Source of the DNA: Sapria himalayana
Taxonomy: Eukaryota; Streptophyta; Magnoliopsida; Malpighiales; Rafflesiaceae
DNA length: 64,000 bases
Assembly: GCA_029783825.1 (NCBI GenBank)
Contig: JAREIK010000332.1
Location: 1 to 64,000, forward strand
Reading direction: 5' to 3'
The notes under the pieces were generated by a model. It was given only the letters and a program-made list of their open reading frames with translations, ran no database searches and was not told where the DNA came from. A program made the position numbers and the translations under genes. Below are positions 1 to 13,200 of this stretch, one piece after another (the stretch's first letter is position 1; every line of letters begins with the position of its first letter).

Positions 1-3000
1 ATTTTGAATCAATTTTGGTTTTGAAAATATTTTTTAATTAATATTTATCTTAATATTAATAGTTTATTAATATAATTTTTGATCATTATTATATTATCTA
101 TCAATAAATTTGTTTATATTGAATTTATATGATATATAATTATTAATATTAAAATAACTAAATATTGTATTCACATTTCAAAAAATTTTAAATATTATTA
201 TATTTTCAAAGGTTATGACCTAAGAAAATGAAAAAGAATTACAAAATTTTTATTGTTATTTTATCCTTTAAAAAAAACCTATAAACCACTAAATGCCTAA
301 AAACATAAATCGCTAAACTCCTAAACAACAAAACTTCTTAATACTTAAACTATTAAATTGGTATACATTAATAATAAATCATAAATCTCATTTTAATTTT
401 TATTAAGTGTAATTTTAAATTTTTATTTTAATTATTTATTAGTTTATTTTTATAGAAATATTAAATACAAAATAAATTATTAGTGAGACAGATCTATTTT
501 AAATAATTTATTTTTTATCAAAAAAAATATACATGCTTATAAAAAGAGGGAAAATTTTAAAAACAAAAATTTATTAAAATGAAATTTATGATTTATTATT
601 AATGTATTCCAATTTAATTGTTTAAGTATTTAGAGGTTTTATCATTTAGTAGTTTAGCAATTTATGTTTTTAGGTATTTAGTGGTTTATAGGTTTTATTT
701 AAATAATAAAATAACAAAAATAAATTTTGTAATTTTTTCTCATTTTCATAGGTCATAACATTTGAAAATATAATAATATTTAACATTTTTTGAAATATGC
801 ATATAATATTTAGTTAAAAAAATATTAATAATTATATATCATATAAATTCAATATAAACAATTTTATTGATAGATGATATAATAATGATCAAAAATTAAA
901 TTAATAAACTATTAATAATAAGATAGATATTAATTAAAAAATATTTACAATACCCAAATCAATTCAAGATTAAACTATAATATATTTCTGTATAATAATT
1001 TTTAATTTTTAAATTTATACTTCTTTTATAAGCGTATATATTTTTTTGATTAAAAATAAATTATTTAAATTATTTTTCTCGCACTCATACTTTATTTTGT
1101 AATAAATATTTCTATAAAAATAAACTAATTATTAATTAAAATGAATATATAAAATTATAATAAAAAGAAATAAAAATTAGATTTATTAATTATTAAGTAG
1201 TATATAGCAGTTTAATGGTTTATGTATTTAGGCATTACGAGGAATAAGAGTTTACTGATTTAACTCTGTATGCATTTAGTGGTTATAGGTTTTATTTAAA
1301 AATTAAATAAACAAAAAATTTATTTTTTTTATTTTTTTGATATTTTCAAATGTTATAATCTTTGAAAATATAATATTTTTTAAATTTTTTTCAAATGTAA
1401 ATTCAAAATTTAGTTATAATTATCATTATATTAATATTTCATATAAATTCAATATAAATCTATTTTATTTATAAATATTCTAATAATGATCAAAAAATAA
1501 ATTAATAATCTATTATTAATAAGATAGATATCAATTAAAATATAATTATAAAACCTAAAATGATTCAGAAGGAAAGCAAAATATATTACTATATAATAAA
1601 TTTTTGTTTTTAAATTTTTTATTCTTTTTATAAGTTAATCTATATTTTTTGATGAAAAATAATTTATATAAATTATATTTGTCTAACACATAATTTATAT
1701 TGTAATTAAAATTTAATAAAATTAAACGAATAAATAATTAAATGAATATTTTAAATTATAATGAAAAAAATAATATTGAGATTTATTATTTATTATTTAG
1801 GCTATACCAGTTTAAAAGAATTATCTATTTAGGGTTTTCGAGATTTCAGAGTTATTGACTTAAGTGTTTAGGAATTTAGTAGTTTATAGGATTTATTTAA
1901 ATAATGAAATAACAAACAATTTATTTTTAATATTTTCTCACATTTTCAAAGATTATAACCTTTGAAAATATAATAATTTTAATTTTTTTAAAAAATGTGA
2001 ATACTATATTTAGTAATAAGAATCATTATAATATTATAAAATATAAACTAAATATAAATAATTTTATTGATAGATATGATATCAATTATGAAAAAATAAA
2101 TTAATATGCTATTATTAATATGATAGATATAAATTTAAATATTATTGCAAAACCTAAAATTATTCAAAATCAAAGTAAAATTTATTACCAAATAATAATT
2201 TTTTTTTAGTTTTTGTATCTTTTTATAAGCTTATATTTTTTTGATGAAAAATAAATTATTTAAATTATATTTAAGGTTTACGAGTTTAAAGTTTAGTATT
2301 TAGGGGTTTTGTGTTTAGGAGTTTATAAATTTAATTGTTTAAGCATTTAGTGGTCAGTAAGTTTTATTTAAACAATGATATAACAAATATTTTATTTTTA
2401 TTTTTTTTTCTAATTTTTGAAGGTTATAACCTTTGAAAATATAAAAATTTCTAAATTTTTTTCAAATGTAAATATAATATTTATTTATAATAATCTTCAT
2501 AATTATAATTCATTTAAATTCAATATAAATAATTATATTGCTAGATATTATTATTATGATTAAAAAATAAATTAATAAACTATTATTAATAAAATAGTTA
2601 TTATTTAAAAAGTATTTGCAAAATCTAAATTTATTCAAATCAAAATAAAATATATTACTAAATAATAATTTTTTTTAAAGTTTTGCTTTTTTTAAAAGTT
2701 TATATTTTTGTTATTAAAAATAAATTATTTAAATTATATTTGTATTACTTATAATTTATTTTGTAATTTATAATTCTATAATAATAAACTACTAAATAAT
2801 TAAAATGAATATTTAAAATTATAATGAATACAAATAAAATTGAGATTTATTATTTATTATTCACGATATATTGGTTTAATGGTTTAAGTATTTTGGTCTT
2901 TTGGGGTTTAGGAGTTTAGTGATTTAATTTTTTAGACCCTTAGTGATTTATAGTTTTCATTTAAAGAATGAAAAAACATAAAATTTAATTTTTTGATTTT

Positions 3001-6000
3001 TGTTAATTTTTGAAGGTTGTAACCTTAGAAAATATAAGAATTTTTAATTTTTTTTAAATGTGAATATAATATTTAGTTATAATAATCTTAATAATTATAT
3101 ATAATGTAAACTCAATATAAATAATTATATTGATAGATATTATAATAATGATCAATAAATAAATTAATAAACTTGTATTTATAAGAATGATATACATTAA
3201 AATATAATTGTAAAATCTAAAATGATTCAAAATCAAAATAAGATATATTATTAAATAATAATTTTTAATTTTTAAAATTTTGCCTCTTTTTATAAGCATT
3301 TTTGTTGATGAAAAATAAATTATCTAAATTATATATGTCGCACTAATAATTTTTTTTATAATTAATATTTCTATAAAAATAAACTAATAAATAATTAAAA
3401 TGAATATTTTAAATTATAATGAATACTAATAAAACTGAGATTTATGATTTATTATTTGGAATATACTAATTTAATGTTTTAAGTATTTATGGGCTTCGGG
3501 ATTTAGGAGTTTAGTCATTTTAGTATTTAGTCATTTAGTTGTTAATAGGTTTTATATAAAAAATAAAATAACAAAAAATTTATATTTGTTATTTTTTATT
3601 ATTTTTCAAGGTTATAACCTTTGAAAATATAATAATTTTTAAATTTTTTTTTGACAAGTGAATACAATATGAATTTATAATAATCATAATAATTATATAT
3701 AATATAAATTCTATATAAACTATTTTATTGATATTTATTATAATAATGATCATAAAAAAGTAATAACCAATTATTAATAAGATAAATATAGTTTAAAATT
3801 TATTTTGAAAACCTAAAATGTCTCAAAATCAAAGTGAAATATTTTACTAAATATTAATTTTAAATTTTTAAATTTTTAATTTTATTTATCCATTTATAAG
3901 CCTATATTTTTTTTTGATAAAAAATAAAATATTTAAATTATATTTGTCTCACTAATAATTTATTTATTAATTTATATTTCTATAAAATTAAACTAATATA
4001 TAATTAAAATGTATATTTAAAATTATAATGAATACTAATAAAAATGAGTTTTATGATTTATTATTTAGGGTATAACTATTTAATTGTTTAAGTTTATTAT
4101 GGTTTTGGGATTAATGAGTTTATTGATTTATATGTTTACACATTTAAGTGTTTATAGGTTTTATTTAATCAAAGAAATAACAAAAAATTTATATTTATGA
4201 ATTTTCGTGATTTTCAAATGTTATAACCTTTTAAAATATAATAATTTTTTAATAGTTATAAAATAGGAATACAATACTTAGTTATAATAATCTTAATAAT
4301 TAGATTTGTTGTAGATTCAATATAAAAAATGTATTAATATATATTATAAAAATGACCAAAAAATAAAATAAGAAACAATTATTAATAAGATAGATATTAA
4401 TTAAAATATATTTGCAGAACCCAAAATAATTCAAAATCAAAGTAAATTATATTAATAAATAAAATATTATATTTTTGAATTTTTTTTTATTTTTATAATA
4501 TTATTTTTTTTCATAAAAAATAATTAATTTAAATTTTATCTGTCTCACACATTATTTATTTTGTAATTAATATTTCTATAAAAATAAACTAAAAAATAAT
4601 TAAAATGAATATTTAAAATTATAATGAATACAAATAAAAATGAGATTTATTATTTATTATTTAGGTTATATAGGTTTAATGGTTTAAGTATTTAGGGGGT
4701 TTTGGAGTCTAGGAGTCTAGTGATTTAAATGTTTAGGCATTTAGTTGTTTATAAATTTTATTTAAATAATTAAATAATAAAAAAAAATTTTTGTGATTAT
4801 TTATCATTTTTTAAGGTTATAACATTTGAAAATATAATAATTTTTAAATTTTTTTCAAATGTAATTATAATATTTAGTTATAATAACTTAATAATTATAA
4901 GTCATTTTAATTGAATATAAGTAATTTTATTGTTCGATATTATAAAAATGATCAAATAATAAATTAATAAACTATTATTAATAAGATTGATCGCTATTAA
5001 AATATAATTTCAAAACCTATATATAATGATTCAAAATCAAAGTAAAATATATTATTAAATTATAATTTCTTGTTTTTAAATTTTTACATATTTATATAAG
5101 CTTATTTTTTTTGATTAAAAAAATATTATTAAAATTATATTTGTCTCACTCATTATTTATTTTGTAATTAATATTTCTATAAAAAGTAAACTAATAAATA
5201 ATTAAAATGAATATTTAAAATTATAATTAATACAAATTAAAATGAGATTTATGATTTATTATATATGGTATACCGGTTTAATGGTTTGATTATTTAGGAG
5301 TTTTGTCGTTTAAAAAGTTTAACAATTTATGTTTTTAGGCATTTAGTGGTTTATAGGTTTTATTTATATAATAATAATTTAAAATTTTTTTTTTTTGATT
5401 TTTTTTTGATTTTCAAAGGTTATAATCTTTGAAAATAAAATAATTTTTAAAATTTTTTGAAATTAGAATACAATGTATAATTATATTAATCTTACTAATT
5501 ATATATCATATACATTCAATAAAAATAATTTAAATGATAGACATTATAATAATGATCAAAAATTAAATTAATAAACTATTATTAATAATATAAATATTAA
5601 TTAAAATATATTTACATAACACAAAATGATTCAAAATCAAATCAAAATATATTACTAAATAATAATATTTAATTTTTAAAATTTTACGTCTTTTTATAAG
5701 TTTATATTTTTTTTATTAAAATAAATTATTTAAATAATATTTGTCTCACTCGAAATTTATTTTGTAATTAATTTTTCTAAAAAATTAAACTATAAATAAT
5801 TAAAATGATTATTTAAAATTATAATAAATAGAAATAAAAATCAGATTTATTATTTATTAAGTAGTATATAGCTGTTAAAAGCATTATGTATTTAGGGGTT
5901 TTGGGATTTATGAGCTTACTGCTTTAAGTTAGTAAGAATTTAATGTCTATATGTTTTATTTAAAAAAAAATAGCAAAAATTTTATTTTTATTATTTTTTA

Positions 6001-7775
6001 TAATTTTTTAAGGTTATAACATTTGAAAATATTATAATTTTTAAATTTTTTCAAAAGTGAATATAATATTTAGTTATAATAATCATTATATTTATATATC
6101 ATATAAATTCAATATAACCAATTATATTGATAAATATTCTAATAATGATCAAAAAATAAATAAATAATCTATTATTAATAAGATAGATATCAATTAAAAT
6201 ATAATTACAAAACCTAAAATACTTCAGTAGTAAAGCAAAATATTTTACAATATAATAATTTTTTGTTTTGAATTTTTTTTTATTTTAAAAAGTTTATCTA
6301 TATTTATTAATTAAAAATAATTTATATAAATTATATTTGGCTAACTCATAATTTATTTTGTAATTAATATTTATATAAAAATAAACAAATAAATAATTAA
6401 AATGAATATTTAAAATTATAATTAAAAAAAATGAGATTTATTATTTATTATTTAGGGTATACCGGTTTAATTTTAATTATATCTGTCTCACTAATAATTT
6501 ATTTTGTAATTAATATTTCTATAAAAATAAACTGATAAATAAATAAAATAAAAATTTTAAATTTTACTGAATAAAAATTAAAATGAGATTTATGATTTAT
6601 TATTAATGTATACCAATTTAATGGTTTAAGTATTTAGATGTTTTGTCATATGAAAATTTAGCGATTTATGTTTTCAGGTATTTAGTGGTTTATAGGTTTT
6701 ATTTAAACAATAAAATAATAAAAAAAAATTATATAATTTTATCTCATTTTCATAGGTTATAATCTTTGAAAATATAATAATAATTAAAATTTTTTAAATG
6801 TAAAAATAATATTTTAGTTATAATAATATTAATAATTATATATATTACTAGATAATAATTTTAAATTTTAAAATTTTAAAATTTATACTTCTTTTATATG
6901 CGTATATATATTATTTCATTAAAAATAAATTATTTAAATTATATTTGTCGCACTGATAATTTATTTTGCAATAAATATTTCTATAAAAATAAACTAATAA
7001 ATAATTAAAATGAATATTTAAAATTATAATAAATAGAAATAAAAATTAGATTTTTTATTTATTTTGTATTATATATTGGTTTAATGGTTACTATATTTAG
7101 GCATTATGGGATCTAGGAGTTTACTTATTTAACTATGTATGCATTTAGTAGTTTATAGCTTTTATTTAAAAAAAAACAACCAAAAATTTATTTTTATTAT
7201 TTTTTGATATTTCCAAAGGTTATAACCTTAGAAAATATAATATTTTTTAAACATTTTTTCAAAAGTGAATTCAATATTTAGTTATAATAATCATAATATT
7301 TATATATCATATAAATTAAATATAAACTATTTTATTGATAAATTTTCTAATAATGATCAAAAAAAAATTTAATAATATATTATTAATAATATAGATATCA
7401 ATTATAATATAATTATAAAACCTAAAATGATTCAGAAGCAATGAAAAATATATTACTATATAATAATTTTTTGTTTTGAAATTTTTTTTCTTTTAAAAAG
7501 TTTATCTATATTATTTTGATGAAAAATAATTTATATAAATTATATTTGTGTAACTCATAATTTATTTTGTAATTAATATTTATATAAAAATAAACAAATA
7601 AATAATTAAATTTGAATATTTAAAATTAAAAAGAAAAAAATGAGATTTATTCTTTATTATTTAGGATATACCGGTTTAATTTAGATTAGATCTGTCTTAC
7701 TAATAATTTATTTTGTAATTAATATTTCTATAAAAATAAACTGATAAATAATTAACATAAAAATTAAAATTATAC
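1..7775 (+). repeat. Satellite array segment 1, ~600-bp monomer, + orientation
   Basis: The segment is tandem AT-rich monomers. The landmark ggttttatttaaa, which ends the telomere-like tract, recurs near 690, 1290, 1890, 2370, 2955, 3550, 4155, 4755, 5360, 5950, 6695 and 7158, so the usual period is about 600 bp, with some truncated units (about 480 bp near 2275). In order, a monomer holds GGTATACCGGTTTAA, a degenerate TTTAGGG-like tract, ggttttatttaaa, a dyad built on AGGTTATAACCT, AT-rich spacer, TTTTTTGATGAAAAATAA, TTGTCTCACTCATAATTTA, and a run leading to ATGAGATTTATTATTTA. The longest open frame, at 3054-3299 on the minus strand, is low-complexity I/L/Y/N and is not a gene. Confidence 0.93.
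6455..6605 (+). repeat. Short hybrid satellite monomer (~150 bp), type example
   Basis: Here GGTATACCGGTTTAAT runs straight into a TCTGTCTCACTAATAATTTA block. This skips the telomere-like tract and the dyad found between these blocks in full monomers. The same junction recurs near 7670, 11787, 13110 and 18150, and in reverse near 24355, 29040, 47425, 49610, 51540, 55725, 60600 and 61925. It therefore belongs to an amplified higher-order unit and is not a one-off deletion. Confidence 0.8.
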
Positions 7776-8877
7776 TGAAAAATTATAATAATTTATTTTG
7801 TTCCTCTCTCATCTCTAGAATGATTGCTAAAGCTCTAACCAAAATAATAGGAGCTTTTACTTTATCTCTATTATGTCTCATCTTATTTGATGTTGAATCA
7901 CTAGGCTATCAAAGGTAATTTGACTCATGTACGCTAACAGACTAAACCAAAGTTGTACCCCTATGTGTTGAAATAGCTAGTTGTTGAGGATGCTATTTAT
8001 ATTTATTATTGTAATTTCTTCTCAAATATCTCTAATGCACACACTTAAAGCAATTTTTTTAAAACTTAGTTCACCTCTAAAAATATAACCACCTTGTAGC
8101 CTATTAGAACAAACTAGCAAATGGGTAGTTTGAGCAGGGCAAGAAGTATGGGCTCTCTTTCAATCAAGAATCAAAAAATTTATTTTATTGGCTTGTCTAA
8201 GCCTTTTTTTATATCCTCATGGATATGAAAAGTATCATTTCTTTCTTTTTATATTAAATAAGTTATGTATACAAGCTCACAATAACCAAAAAGGTGTAAA
8301 TAAACCATATTCAAATGTATAAATGGTTTTAATCATTGCTCAAAATATTAGTCTTGCATATTGACACTGGTGGTCACAAATCAAAGGAAATAGCCATTTT
8401 GATATTTCCAGTCCCAAGAATTTTAGATATAGAAAGTTATAAAGAGTAGTACTCGATCTTTAACTATTTCTAGAGTCATGACTTTTGCTCTTGAGGAATG
8501 TCCAAAGTTACAATCATTCCTAGTGCAATGACTTTGCAATATAAAGATAAAATGCACAAGCTATGGTCATATCCAATACTGTGACCCTGTATTATAGTGA
8601 TTTAATATGTATTCATGATCATTCTTAGTGCCATAACAATATGTTCAACAGAGAGACACCAGTTATGGTATATTCTCATCGATATGATTTTGTGTTCTAG
8701 AGACAATATATACAATCATGACCATTGCTAATGCTACAATAATCTAAAGCAAGAAAGAGACTGAATTCATAACTTACCCCTTGAATCATGACTTTGTGTT
8801 ACATATACAAAAAGATTAATCTGTGGCATTCCTAAAAATTGTGAATTTCAATTTAAATTTAATACTTAGTCATTTTA
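7776..8877. other. Non-satellite island, unclassified left part
   Basis: The base composition is more mixed than in the flanking satellite. No convincing coding region was found. A 33-codon frame from the ATG at 7820 starts hydrophobically and stops soon after, and I do not call it. Between about 8460 and 8830 a loose motif (catgaccatt, then tagtgccatgac-like) recurs about every 50-100 bp, which suggests a very old tandem repeat. The island interrupts the array: satellite stops near 7775 and resumes at 10260 in the same orientation. Confidence 0.6.
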
Positions 8878-8903
8878 ATTATAAAAGTGCAAAACATGAG
8901 ATT

Positions 8904-8976
8904 TCAGATTTAGGGTTTATGGGTTAGGGTTATAGTTTATGGTGTCAGGTTTAGTATTTAAAGTATAGGGTTTACA
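8904..8976 (+). repeat. Degenerate telomere-like tract
   Basis: This short stretch is rich in TTTAGGGTTTA, GGGTTAGGGTT and TTTAGTATTTA variants of the plant telomere heptamer. It lies just beyond the poly(A) end of the minus-strand gene fragment. It is better preserved than the telomere-like tracts inside the satellite monomers. Confidence 0.65.
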
Positions 8977-8977
8977 A

Positions 8978-9007
8978 TTTTTTTTTTTGGAAAATACACA
9001 CTTTATT
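8978..9007 (-). terminator. Polyadenylation signal and A-tract of the minus-strand gene fragment
   Basis: On the minus strand, AATAAA (complement of 9002-9007) is followed 13 bases later by an 11-A run (complement of 8978-8988). The spacing is that of a plant poly(A) site. The A-run could be a genomic A-tract or the trace of a retroposed tail. The introns upstream argue against a fully processed retrocopy. Confidence 0.6.
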
Positions 9008-9188
9008 TATCATTTGGCACACAACTTACAAGAGACTAAAAAACTGACTAATTTAGGCCAACCCACCAAATCCTATGCACCTTAATGATTCTATGCATAA
9101 AATACATAAAAAAAACATAATGCCTAATAATTCCAAGTGTACGAATACAACTAAAATCACTTGGAAATCCCGAACATCAAAGTTGGCC

Positions 9189-9505
9189 TTAAGTCATTAT
9201 GCGCACTGCATCCTTTCTATTCGGATTTGTCCAGCCTTTTGGAGGAACCTGAATGATGCACCATATTAAAACTATGCAAATATAAGATTGTGCATGTGTG
9301 TGACATGCAGCATCAAGCATTTGCACATGTCATTGCTATGCAATGGAATACATGTAAAACTAAATACCCATAAATCCACAAGTCCATATCTACGGCACAT
9401 CGTCAATTCATTCTTACCTCTGAACTCCACATTTTTTTGCTCCAATGATCCTCAAAAGAGTATCTCTTGGGATAGAATTTTTCCTCCTCGAGCTCCAAGA
9501 AGTGG
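9189..9505 (-). CDS. Last two exons of an unrecognised plant gene (5' part not seen)
   Basis: On the minus strand, an exon at 9505-9418 follows an acceptor ending ACATACAG and ends TCAGAG|GTAAGA. A 169-base intron ends CATCATTCAG, and a last exon at 9248-9189 ends in TAA. The two exons join in phase to give 48 open codons. The first exon is acidic and aromatic (ELEEEKFYPKRYSFEDHW) and the second is short and basic (VPPKGWTNPNRKDAVRIMT). The 3' flank carries AATAAA and an A-tract. I do not recognise the family and saw no transposon motif. Consistent splice sites, phase and poly(A) signal make a genuine gene end likely. Upstream exons are absent or hidden, because satellite begins at 10260. The inverted partner of this island starts at 63527 but runs out of the window before the exons. 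Whether it is expressed cannot be judged. Confidence 0.6.
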
Positions 9506-9769
9506 CTGTATGTTGCACCGACAAAATATCAAAAAATATGCATGCATCGATGTGCATGTGTGAAGAGTTCCATGTCATAGTCTAATTATCTACGCATACA
9601 ACCAAGCTAGAATACAAGTAAAATTAAAAAATTTTATAAAGATCGGTCTTCTGCTCCCGGGAGTGTAGCATCGCCTAATGTGTATTTACAAAAGGCATTA
9701 GTGGGCCACACTTAAAGATAGTCATGTGTCCAGTTGCCCCCATTGCATGCTACATTGAGAACAGACAAG
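9506..9769. other. Upstream intron or flank of the gene fragment
   Basis: No further exon could be fixed with confidence between the acceptor at 9505 and the inverted-duplicate segment. Open frames on the plus strand across 9075-9563 are antisense to the spliced exons and look like nothing known. Confidence 0.4.
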
Positions 9770-10259
9770 AGTGTGTGGGTGTGTATGTCATGATCCGTCT
9801 CTACAACTACATGGTGCATACAAAGTCCAAAATACAAATAAGACTACAAACATAAACTACAAGTTTGAATCTATCGCTCCCGTGTGGTTGGTCTTGACTC
9901 CATTGCTTACTGGCCTTACTTGGTGATGCTTTGGATTTTTCCGGCTGTCGAATTAATCATGTATTACCCGCAACTACTGTTGGGCGAGGGTTGGGTGGCC
10001 CAGTATGCTGCCTGATAGGGCTAGTGGCACCCACTCTTAGCTACTCCTGGGTTTACTCCCGATCACTTTGCTCGGTCTTGTCAGTTGTCTGAATGTTAAC
10101 ATCTCGGCTTGCAAGTGGGGCCCTGTACAAGCTGGTGGCCCATACTTCTGGCTACTTCCGGGACTTGCTGTCCCCTCTAAATGCTACCCCAAAATGGACA
10201 AGAATATGTGCACGTGTGTACTGTGGTCTGTCGCTATGTGTGTGTGGTGTAGTAGTATC
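9770..10259 (-). repeat. Inverted-duplicate island segment, left copy
   Basis: Read on the minus strand from 10259, this segment matches 63527-64000 on the plus strand over nearly its whole length. Shared blocks include ccaccagcttgta, aacattcagacaactgac, gatcatgacatac and tattttggactttgtatgc. Both copies abut satellite at the same monomer position (aaactcctaaaccc). It has a more balanced composition than the satellite. It could be part of a gene or an LTR, but I could not classify it. Short plus-strand frames at 10068-10329 do not follow the conservation and are left out. Confidence 0.85.
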
Positions 10260-13200
10260 TGGGTTTAGGAGTTTTGTAATTTATGTATTTAGGTATTTTG
10301 TGGTTTATAGGTTTTATTTAAATAATTAAATAACAAAAAAAATTATTTTTATGATTTTTTCTCATTTTCAAGGTTATAACCATTAAAAATATGATAATTT
10401 TTAATTTTTTTTTAAATGTTATTATAATATTTAATTATAATAATCATAAAAATTAAATATCATTTAAATTCAATATAAATAATTTTATTGATCGATATTA
10501 TAATACTGATCATAAAATATATTAATAAACTATTATTAATAATACTGATATTAAATAAAATATATTTGCAAAACCTAAAATGATTCAAAATCAAAGTAAA
10601 ATATATTACTAAATAATAATTTTTATTTTTAAATTTTTCATTCTTTTTATAAGCTAATAAATTTTTTTGATGAAGATAAATTATTTAAATTATATTTGTC
10701 TCATTCATAATTTTATTTTGCAATTAATATTTCTATAAAAATAAACTAATAAATAATTAAAATGAAATTTAAAATTATAATGAATACAAATAAAAATGAG
10801 ATTTATGATTAATTATTTAGGGTATACTGGTTTAATGGTTTAAGTATTTAGGTGATTAGGAGTTTAGTGATTTAAGTGTTTAGGCATTTAGTAGTTTATA
10901 TGTTTTATTTAAATAATGAAATAACAAAAAATTATTTTTCAAATTTTATATCAATTTTGAAGGTTATAAACTTTATAAATGTAATAATTTTTAAATTTTT
11001 TTCAAATGTGAATACAATAATTAGTTATGATAAACTTAATAATTATATATCATGTAAATTAAAAATAAACAATTTTATTGATAGATATTAATAAACTAAA
11101 TAAAAATATAATAATGGTCAAAAAATAAATTAATAAACTATTATTTATTGATAGATATTTATATATTATTTATAAATACTTAATCCTTTAAAGATACTTT
11201 AAATGTTTGAGTATTTAAGGGTTTTGGGGTTTAGGACTTTAATGATTTAAGAGTTTAGGCATTTAGTAGTTTATAGGTTTTATATAAACAAAAAATCACA
11301 AAAAAATTATTTTTGTGATTTTATCTCATTTTCAAAGATGATAACCTTTAAAAATATAATAATTTTTAAATTATTTTCAAATGTAAATATAATATTTAGT
11401 TATAATAATCTTTATAATTATATATAATGTAAATTCAATATAAATAATTTTATTGATAAATATTCTAATAATGATCAAAAAATAAATTAATAATCTATTA
11501 TTAATAAGATAGATATCAATTAAAATATAATTACAAAACCTAAAATGATTTAGAAGCAAAGCAAAATATATTACTATATAATAATTTTTTGTTTTGAAAT
11601 TTTTTTTTCTTTTAAAAATTTTATGTATATTTTTTTGATGAAAAATAATTTATATAAATTATATTTGTCTAACTCATAATTTATTCTGTAATTAATATAT
11701 TTATATAAATAAACAAATAAATAATTAAAATGAATATTTAAAATTATAATGAAAAAAATGAGATTTATTATTTAATATTTAGGCATACCATTATAATTTA
11801 AATTAGATATTTCTCACTAATAATTTATTTTGTAATTAATATTTTTTAAAAAATAAACTAATAAATATTTAAAATAAAAATTTAAAATTATACTGAATAA
11901 AATTTAAAATGAGATTTATGATTTATTATTACTGTATACTAGTTTAATGGATTAAGTATTTAGAGGTTTTTTCATTTAAGATTTTAGCGATTTATGTTTT
12001 TAGCCTTTTAGTGGTTTATACGTTTTATTTAAAAAAATAAAATATCAAAAAAAATTTCTATAATTTGTTATCATTTTCATAGGTTATAAACTTTGAAAAT
12101 ATAATAATATTTAAAATTTTTTGAAATGTGAATACAATACTTAGTTATAATAATATTAATAATTATATATCATATAAATTCAATATAAACAATTTTATTG
12201 ATATATATTATAAAAATGATCAAAATTAAATTTATAAACTATTGATATTAAGATAGGTATTAATTAAAAAATAATTACAAAACCAAAATTGATTCAAAAT
12301 TATATTAAAATATATCTCTGGAAAACAATTTTTAATATTTAAATTTTTACTTCTTTTATAAGCATATATATTTTAAAAAATATATTTGTCACACCCATAC
12401 TTTATTTTGTAATAAATATTTCAATAAAAATAAACTAATAAATAATTAAAATGAATATTTAAAATTATAATAAATAGAAATAAAAATTAGATTTATTAAT
12501 TATTAAGTAGTATATAGTGGTTTAATGGTTTATGTATTTAAGCATTATTAGGTTTAGGAGTTTACTGATTTAACTATGTATGCATTTAGTGGTTTATAGG
12601 TTTTATTAAAAACCTAAAATAATAAAAAATTTATTTTTATTATTTTTTGATATTTTCAAAGGTTATAACCATTGAAAATATAATAATTTTTTAATTTTTT
12701 TTAATTGTGAATATAATATTTAGTTTTAATAATCATTATATTTATATATCATATAAATTTAATATAAAAAATTTTATTGATAAATTTTCTAATAATGATC
12801 AAAACGTAAATTAATAATCTATTATTAATAAGATAGATATCAATTATAATATAATTACAAAACCTAAAATGATTCAGAAGAAAAGCAAAATATATTACTA
12901 TATAATAATTTTTTGTTTTGAAATTTTTTTTCCTTTTAAAAAGTTTATCAATAATTTTTTGATGAAAAATAATTTATATAAATTATATTTGTCTAATTCA
13001 ATTTATTTTGTAATTAATATTTATATATAAATAAACAAATAAATAATTAAAATGAATATTTAAAATTATAATGAAAAAAAAATGAGATTTATTATTTATT
13101 ATTTAGGGATACCGGTTTAATTTAAATTAGATCTGTCTCACAAATAATTTTTTTTATAATTAATATTTCAATAAAATAAATTGATAAATAATTAAATACA

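Noticed and set aside
3054..3299. Open frames in the satellite (also 10876-11091, 11377-11559, 21944-22219, 23258-23476, 29325-29513, 48738-48920, 54180-54407)
   Set aside because: They are low-complexity I/L/Y/N/K frames in AT-rich tandem repeats. They recur only because the monomer recurs and lack any domain or codon signal.
7820..7921. Short hydrophobic frame (MIAKALTKIIGAFTLSLL) that looks like a signal peptide, with a GT after it
   Set aside because: It has no partner exon or known family, and a chance hydrophobic run is likely in AT-rich DNA.
9075..9563. Two plus-strand frames of 64 and 91 codons
   Set aside because: They lie antisense to the minus-strand spliced exons and have no recognisable motif.
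10068..10329. Overlapping plus-strand frames of 66 and 78 codons
   Set aside because: They are not conserved as frames in the inverted copy at 63527 onward, and one runs into satellite.
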